Below, in pieces: positions 24,721 to 28,675 of a stretch of DNA of 28,675 nucleotides (positions within the stretch are counted from its first letter, which is position 1; each line of letters begins with the position of its first letter). The notes beneath the pieces are model-generated. The model was not told the DNA's origin and ran no database searches. It saw only the letters and a list, made by a program, of their open reading frames with translations. Source of the DNA: JBKBKN01 sp046294625 (GTDB lineage: Bacteria; Bacteroidota; Bacteroidia; M30B66); contig JBKBKN010000033.1 of NCBI GenBank assembly GCA_046294625.1, forward strand, positions 1 through 28,675. The letters are read 5' to 3'. The translations under genes were made by a program, and so were the position numbers.

Positions 24721-27700
24721 TTGCCGGGCGATATTTTGAGTAAAACGTTTACAGGTCTGATATGGATAGTTTTGCTGTGCTGTGTTTGTCTTCACAAAGC
24801 AGACGCACAGACATGGAACAACCTGCGTACTAAACAGTTTTCTGTGAAAAGCGACACCATTAGACTAGATACTTCGAGTGTGGTGCCCGGTTCATTATTG
24901 ATCAGTGATGTGCGGATCGACTCTACCTTTTATGAGCTCAATGAAAGCAGAGGTTTGCTTATTTTAAATCGTCGAAAAATAAATAGCCTGAAACCGCCAC
25001 CGGATAGCATAATGGTTCAGTTCAGGGTATTTCCCTTTAATCTATCCAAAACTTACAGCAATAAATCGCGAAGACTTTCTACCGATGATGAAATAGGCAA
25101 TTTCAATCCCTTTGTTTATACTCCTGTTTCTGGTGCGCAAAATCCATTGAAAATGGATGGTTTGAATAAAAATGGCAGTATTTCGCGTGGAGTTACTTTT
25201 GGTAATAATCAAGACCTTACGGTTAATTCAACACTTAATCTGCAGCTATCGGGTAAGCTGAGCAATGATATTGATGTGGTGGCGGCGATCACGGATGATA
25301 ATATTCCCATTCAACCGGATGGTAATACAGCCCAGTTGCAGGATTTTGACCGGGTGTTTATCCAGCTGTCGAGTGGAGAGAGCAAACTGATTGCGGGCGA
25401 TTTTACCATTCACAGGCCTGAATCCTATTTCATGAATTTCAACAAACGCTTGCAAGGGGGAAGTTTTGGCACTACTGTGCCGGCACAAATTCTCCCCAAA
25501 GGCAAACATGCTCCAGCCAAAGTAAAAGTGGGCGGAAGCGTGGCTGTGGCTCGAGGACGATTTCATCGCAACAATTTTCAAGCCGTGGAAGGCAATCAAG
25601 GGCCCTACCGCCTCAGGGGAATCAATAATGAGCAATTTATCGTGGTGCTTTCGGGCTCTGAAAAGGTCTATATTGACGGACGTATGCTTAAACGCGGTCA
25701 GGAATATGATTACGTGATAGATTACAACACGGCAGAAATTACTTTTACTTCCCGAATTTTAATCACCCGCGATTTGCGGATTTTTGTCGAGTTTGAATAT
25801 TCGGAAAGAAACTTTGCCCGCTCTCTAGTCTATTTCAATAATGAAATTGAGCAGGGTAAATTTACGGCAAGGCTTAATGTATATAGCGAACAAGACAGCC
25901 GCAATCAGCCTTTGCAGCAAAATCTGAGCGATGAAGACAAGGAGATTCTTCGTCAAGCCGGCGATAATTTGTCGCAAGCCATTATCCCTTCGGTCGAAAA
26001 TGTGGGCTTCACGCCCGATCTTGTCCTTTATCGGATGACAGACACGATAGTAAATGGTGCTGTTTTCAACAATGTGCTGGTATTCAGCACCAATCCGCAG
26101 GAAGCCGTTTATCGGGCTACTTTTTCGAACGTAGGACAGAACAATGGAAATTACCGTCAGGAGAGCTCAGTGGCAAATGGTCGCGTGTTTCGATGGGTAG
26201 CCCCTGTCAATGGTGTTCCTCAAGGCAGCTTTGAACCCTTGGTGCAGCTCATTCCGCCTTCACGGCAGCAAATCATGACTTTTGGCACCGAATACAGGCT
26301 TGGTAAACAATCGAAAATCATGGCAGAGATTGCCTATTCCAATTTCGACAAAAACACTTTCTCCGACCGCGATGCCGATGACAACGGGGGCTATGCCCTG
26401 CGCGTGAGCTTCAACGACACCCGAAAGGTGAAAAGAGATTCTGCATCCAATCTCTTTCTGAGCACCATCCTGAGCTATGAGCAGGTGGATCGCTTCTTTC
26501 AGCCCATTGAGCGCTTTCGGAATGTGGAATTTGAACGCGACTGGAATGTGAACAATCTCGTGCAGGAACCCCAAACGGATTATATTCCCAGCGCAGCTTT
26601 GAAGCTGTTTCGCAAAGGCGGCGGTTTTGCACAATACACCTTCACCACCTACATCAAAGGACAGGAGTTCACAGCAGGGCAGCACTTCCTTAATGTGGAT
26701 TCTGAAATAGGGAAATCAAAGGTAAGGGTCAATTACTGGGGTGGTATTACCACTACGGATGGAGCAAGAAACAATTCCAATTTTTACCGCCACCGCTCGC
26801 ATGTGAGCAAACGCTTTAAGCATTTAACCATAGGATATATTGATGAACTGGAAGACAATCGAATTTCAGATGCCATAAGTGATACGTTCCGATTGAGCAC
26901 TTATGCTTTTTTCGATCGTCAGGCTTACATCTCCAATAGCGATACATCGAAATTCAAATATCGTATTTTTTATCGGGTGCGCACCGACGACTTGGTGATG
27001 AATAAGCAATTGACACAATATGCCTATGCCGAAAGCTACGGCATTACCACCGATTTTTCCAACAATCCGAATGTTCAATTGCGCACCATCACCGGGGTGA
27101 GAAGATTGTTTATTCAGGAGCCTTCACTCACTGCACAAGAACCCGAAAATACCTTAAACAATCGGGTGGAATTGAATTTAAAATTATTCAAGAATGCCAT
27201 CAGCTCCAATACCTTTTATGAGGTGGGCAGCGGACTGGAAACACGCAGGGAGTTCACCTATCTGCAAGTGCCTGCCGGGCAAGGAGTTTACACCTGGACC
27301 GACTACAATGGCAATGGAATTAAGGAGTTGAATGAATTCGAAATCGCCCCTTTCCCTGACTTGGCGCAATACATTCGCGTGTTTACCCCAAGTAATGAGT
27401 TTATCAAAGTGTTTTCTAATCAGTTTAGCCAAATCAGCAACATTAGGCCTTCTAATGTCTGGAAAAATGCTAAAGGCGTTAAAAAATTCGTAAACCGTTT
27501 TGCTGCACAAAGCGCAATTCGAATTGATGCCAAAACAAGCACCGACGATATGGCTTCGGCCTACAATCCCTTTTCTTCTAGAGTGGATGACCCGGAGTTG
27601 ATTACGTTTAATTCTTCGGTTCGAAATACCTTGTTTTTCAACCGAAACGACCCTAAGTTTGGCCTTGACCTAAACAGTCAGCAAACGGCCAATCGCGCCT

Positions 27701-28254
27701 TATTGAGCAACGGTTTCGAAGCCCGATTCAACCGTTTCAACAACATTCGCTTACGCTGGAATTTTACCGATAAATTTACCTTCAATGCCGAAACCCGTCA
27801 GGGAGTGAGGGGCAATCAGGCGGAAGCCATCAACAACCGCGACTTTACTTTCGATTATGTAGATCTCGAACCTGCATTTGTCTATCAGCCGAATGCCGCT
27901 TTTCGGTTCAGCTTGCTTTACCGCAGAAAAAACAAAATTAATCGTCCAGAATTTGGATCTGAGCGTCTTACCGGCAATGATATTGGGGTGGATTTAAAAT
28001 ACAACGTATTGTCGAAAGGAAGTTTACAATTTCGTTTCAATTTTATTGACCTTACCTACAATGCCGCGGAAAATACACCCCTTGCCTTTGAAATGCTGGA
28101 AGGGCTTCGCTCTGGCAGGAACCTTACTTGGGGCATTTCATGGCAACGCACCTTAGCCAATAACATGCAGCTCAATCTCAACTACGATGGCCGCCGCTCT
28201 CCTAGTGTGGCCACCGTGCATACCGGAGGTGTGCAAGTGAGGGCGTTTTTTTAG
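24721..28254 (+). CDS. Large predicted outer-membrane beta-barrel protein
   Basis: A 1177-residue protein with a signal peptide ending DAQ at about residue 30. It has a conserved block at about 152-250: SISRGVTFGNNQDLTVNS, AITDDNIPIQPDGNTAQ, GDFTIHRPESYFMNF, NKRLQGGSF. A long region follows with alternating polar/hydrophobic strands rich in aromatic residues, ending in VQVRAFF, the terminal-Phe signal of outer-membrane barrels. An EF-hand-like loop D-Y-N-G-N-G-I-K-E-L-N-E is at 861-872 (27301-27336). I recall similar long proteins across Bacteroidota without a known function. The start is TTG at 24721; another in-frame TTG at 24736 is equally possible and keeps the signal peptide. It ends with TAG. 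Confidence 0.8.
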   Translation: MPGDILSKTFTGLIWIVLLCCVCLHKADAQTWNNLRTKQFSVKSDTIRLDTSSVVPGSLLISDVRIDSTFYELNESRGLLILNRRKINSLKPPPDSIMVQFRVFPFNLSKTYSNKSRRLSTDDEIGNFNPFVYTPVSGAQNPLKMDGLNKNGSISRGVTFGNNQDLTVNSTLNLQLSGKLSNDIDVVAAITDDNIPIQPDGNTAQLQDFDRVFIQLSSGESKLIAGDFTIHRPESYFMNFNKRLQGGSFGTTVPAQILPKGKHAPAKVKVGGSVAVARGRFHRNNFQAVEGNQGPYRLRGINNEQFIVVLSGSEKVYIDGRMLKRGQEYDYVIDYNTAEITFTSRILITRDLRIFVEFEYSERNFARSLVYFNNEIEQGKFTARLNVYSEQDSRNQPLQQNLSDEDKEILRQAGDNLSQAIIPSVENVGFTPDLVLYRMTDTIVNGAVFNNVLVFSTNPQEAVYRATFSNVGQNNGNYRQESSVANGRVFRWVAPVNGVPQGSFEPLVQLIPPSRQQIMTFGTEYRLGKQSKIMAEIAYSNFDKNTFSDRDADDNGGYALRVSFNDTRKVKRDSASNLFLSTILSYEQVDRFFQPIERFRNVEFERDWNVNNLVQEPQTDYIPSAALKLFRKGGGFAQYTFTTYIKGQEFTAGQHFLNVDSEIGKSKVRVNYWGGITTTDGARNNSNFYRHRSHVSKRFKHLTIGYIDELEDNRISDAISDTFRLSTYAFFDRQAYISNSDTSKFKYRIFYRVRTDDLVMNKQLTQYAYAESYGITTDFSNNPNVQLRTITGVRRLFIQEPSLTAQEPENTLNNRVELNLKLFKNAISSNTFYEVGSGLETRREFTYLQVPAGQGVYTWTDYNGNGIKELNEFEIAPFPDLAQYIRVFTPSNEFIKVFSNQFSQISNIRPSNVWKNAKGVKKFVNRFAAQSAIRIDAKTSTDDMASAYNPFSSRVDDPELITFNSSVRNTLFFNRNDPKFGLDLNSQQTANRALLSNGFEARFNRFNNIRLRWNFTDKFTFNAETRQGVRGNQAEAINNRDFTFDYVDLEPAFVYQPNAAFRFSLLYRRKNKINRPEFGSERLTGNDIGVDLKYNVLSKGSLQFRFNFIDLTYNAAENTPLAFEMLEGLRSGRNLTWGISWQRTLANNMQLNLNYDGRRSPSVATVHTGGVQVRAFF

Positions 28255-28675
28255 TTGGGAATCTGTTAACGCTTTTGCAATTGCTACTCACTTTCTGAAT
28301 TTAATTAATTTAATCTTGACCATTCTCGGCTCTCCCCAATGTCCTCTCACAAGATAAATGCACCAGCATCCTGCGTAAGCCATTGTTAATCAAATTGATA
28401 TCAGCTTATTTTGCAATTTAAGAATCAGATGCTTAGATATTCAAAGTCACAACATCTTAAAGATATCGATGTTGCTCATGTAATAGAGTTGTAAATTATT
28501 CAATTACGACGCTTAGCATCTTCAAAATTTTTCAAATGAACAGAATAAGACATCAGAGTAGCGATGAATCTTCAATATTATGCAACTAGATTCAAACGCA
28601 AACTGTTCATCAAAGGGTGAAATAAATCTTACATTCTTTGTTGCGTATTGAAATAAAATACCGCTAATTTGCAAT
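28255..28675. other. Gene-free stretch to window end
   Basis: 421 AT-rich bases with no reading frame I can support on either strand. It contains an inverted repeat CAACATC / GATGTTG (28450-28456 and 28468-28474, 11-nt loop, no T run) and a promoter-like pair near the end. No tRNA-like cloverleaf was recognised. Confidence 0.5.
28641..28671 (+). promoter_or_regulatory. Possible promoter reading out of the window
   Basis: TTG at 28641-28643, a 21-nt spacer, then TAATTTG at 28665-28671, one base shorter than the TAnnTTTG consensus. The position near the window end, after a gene-free stretch, would suit a plus-strand gene just beyond. Confidence 0.3.

Noticed and set aside
24538..24795. 85-codon minus-strand frame between the VWA and barrel genes
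   Set aside because: It overlaps both flanking plus-strand genes, including the barrel protein's signal peptide, and has no recognisable feature.

Overview
The window looks like a chromosomal piece of a member of the Bacteroidota. Three kinds of evidence point there. First, two proteins end in the type A C-terminal sorting domain of the type IX secretion system (T9SS). Second, there is a TonB-dependent receptor with a carboxypeptidase-like N-terminal domain, a GWxTD protein, and a long (1102 aa) SecA with a C-terminal SEC-C zinc motif. Third, several genes are preceded by the Bacteroidota promoter type TTTG / TAnnTTTG rather than -35/-10 boxes, and Shine-Dalgarno sequences are weak or absent. 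The species cannot be named from sequence alone.

Layout. 1-1487 (+): the 3' end of rmuC, overlapped by a GWxTD-domain protein. 1492-12820 (-): a run read in the order yicC, gmk, nadD, a large Ig-like-repeat T9SS cargo protein, secA, and a two-domain M16 zinc peptidase. yicC-gmk-nadD-cargo are packed within 12 nt of each other or overlap and are probably one transcript. secA and the peptidase follow after gaps of 100 and 389 nt. 13014-16162 (+): trpS, a free methionine-(R)-sulfoxide reductase and a lipoprotein with an SbsA-type Ig-like domain, tightly coupled and cut by a 100-N assembly gap (16163-16262). 16330-18765 (+): a TonB-dependent receptor. 18912-21006 (-): a decayed stretch holding a Kelch-repeat T9SS protein broken by a single in-frame TAG, the C-terminal remnant of an AAA/DUF4143 ATPase, and three tandem 23-nt repeats exactly at the broken end of that remnant. 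21007-21453 (-): tadA. 21681-28254 (+): fabG, a membrane-anchored VWA (BatA-like) protein and a 1177-aa predicted outer-membrane beta-barrel protein. 28255-28675 has no gene I can support.

Most of the window is housekeeping (NAD and GMP synthesis, tRNA charging and editing, fatty-acid synthesis, protein export) mixed with envelope proteins of the Sec / T9SS / TonB world. I do not see a convincing new defence or mobile system. The points most worth a second look are the single-codon nonsense mutation in the Kelch gene, the 23-nt repeat / ATPase-remnant junction, the heavy use of TTG start codons (five of fifteen complete genes, two in TTGA stop-start overlaps), and the pairing of a VWA membrane protein with a large uncharacterised barrel protein.
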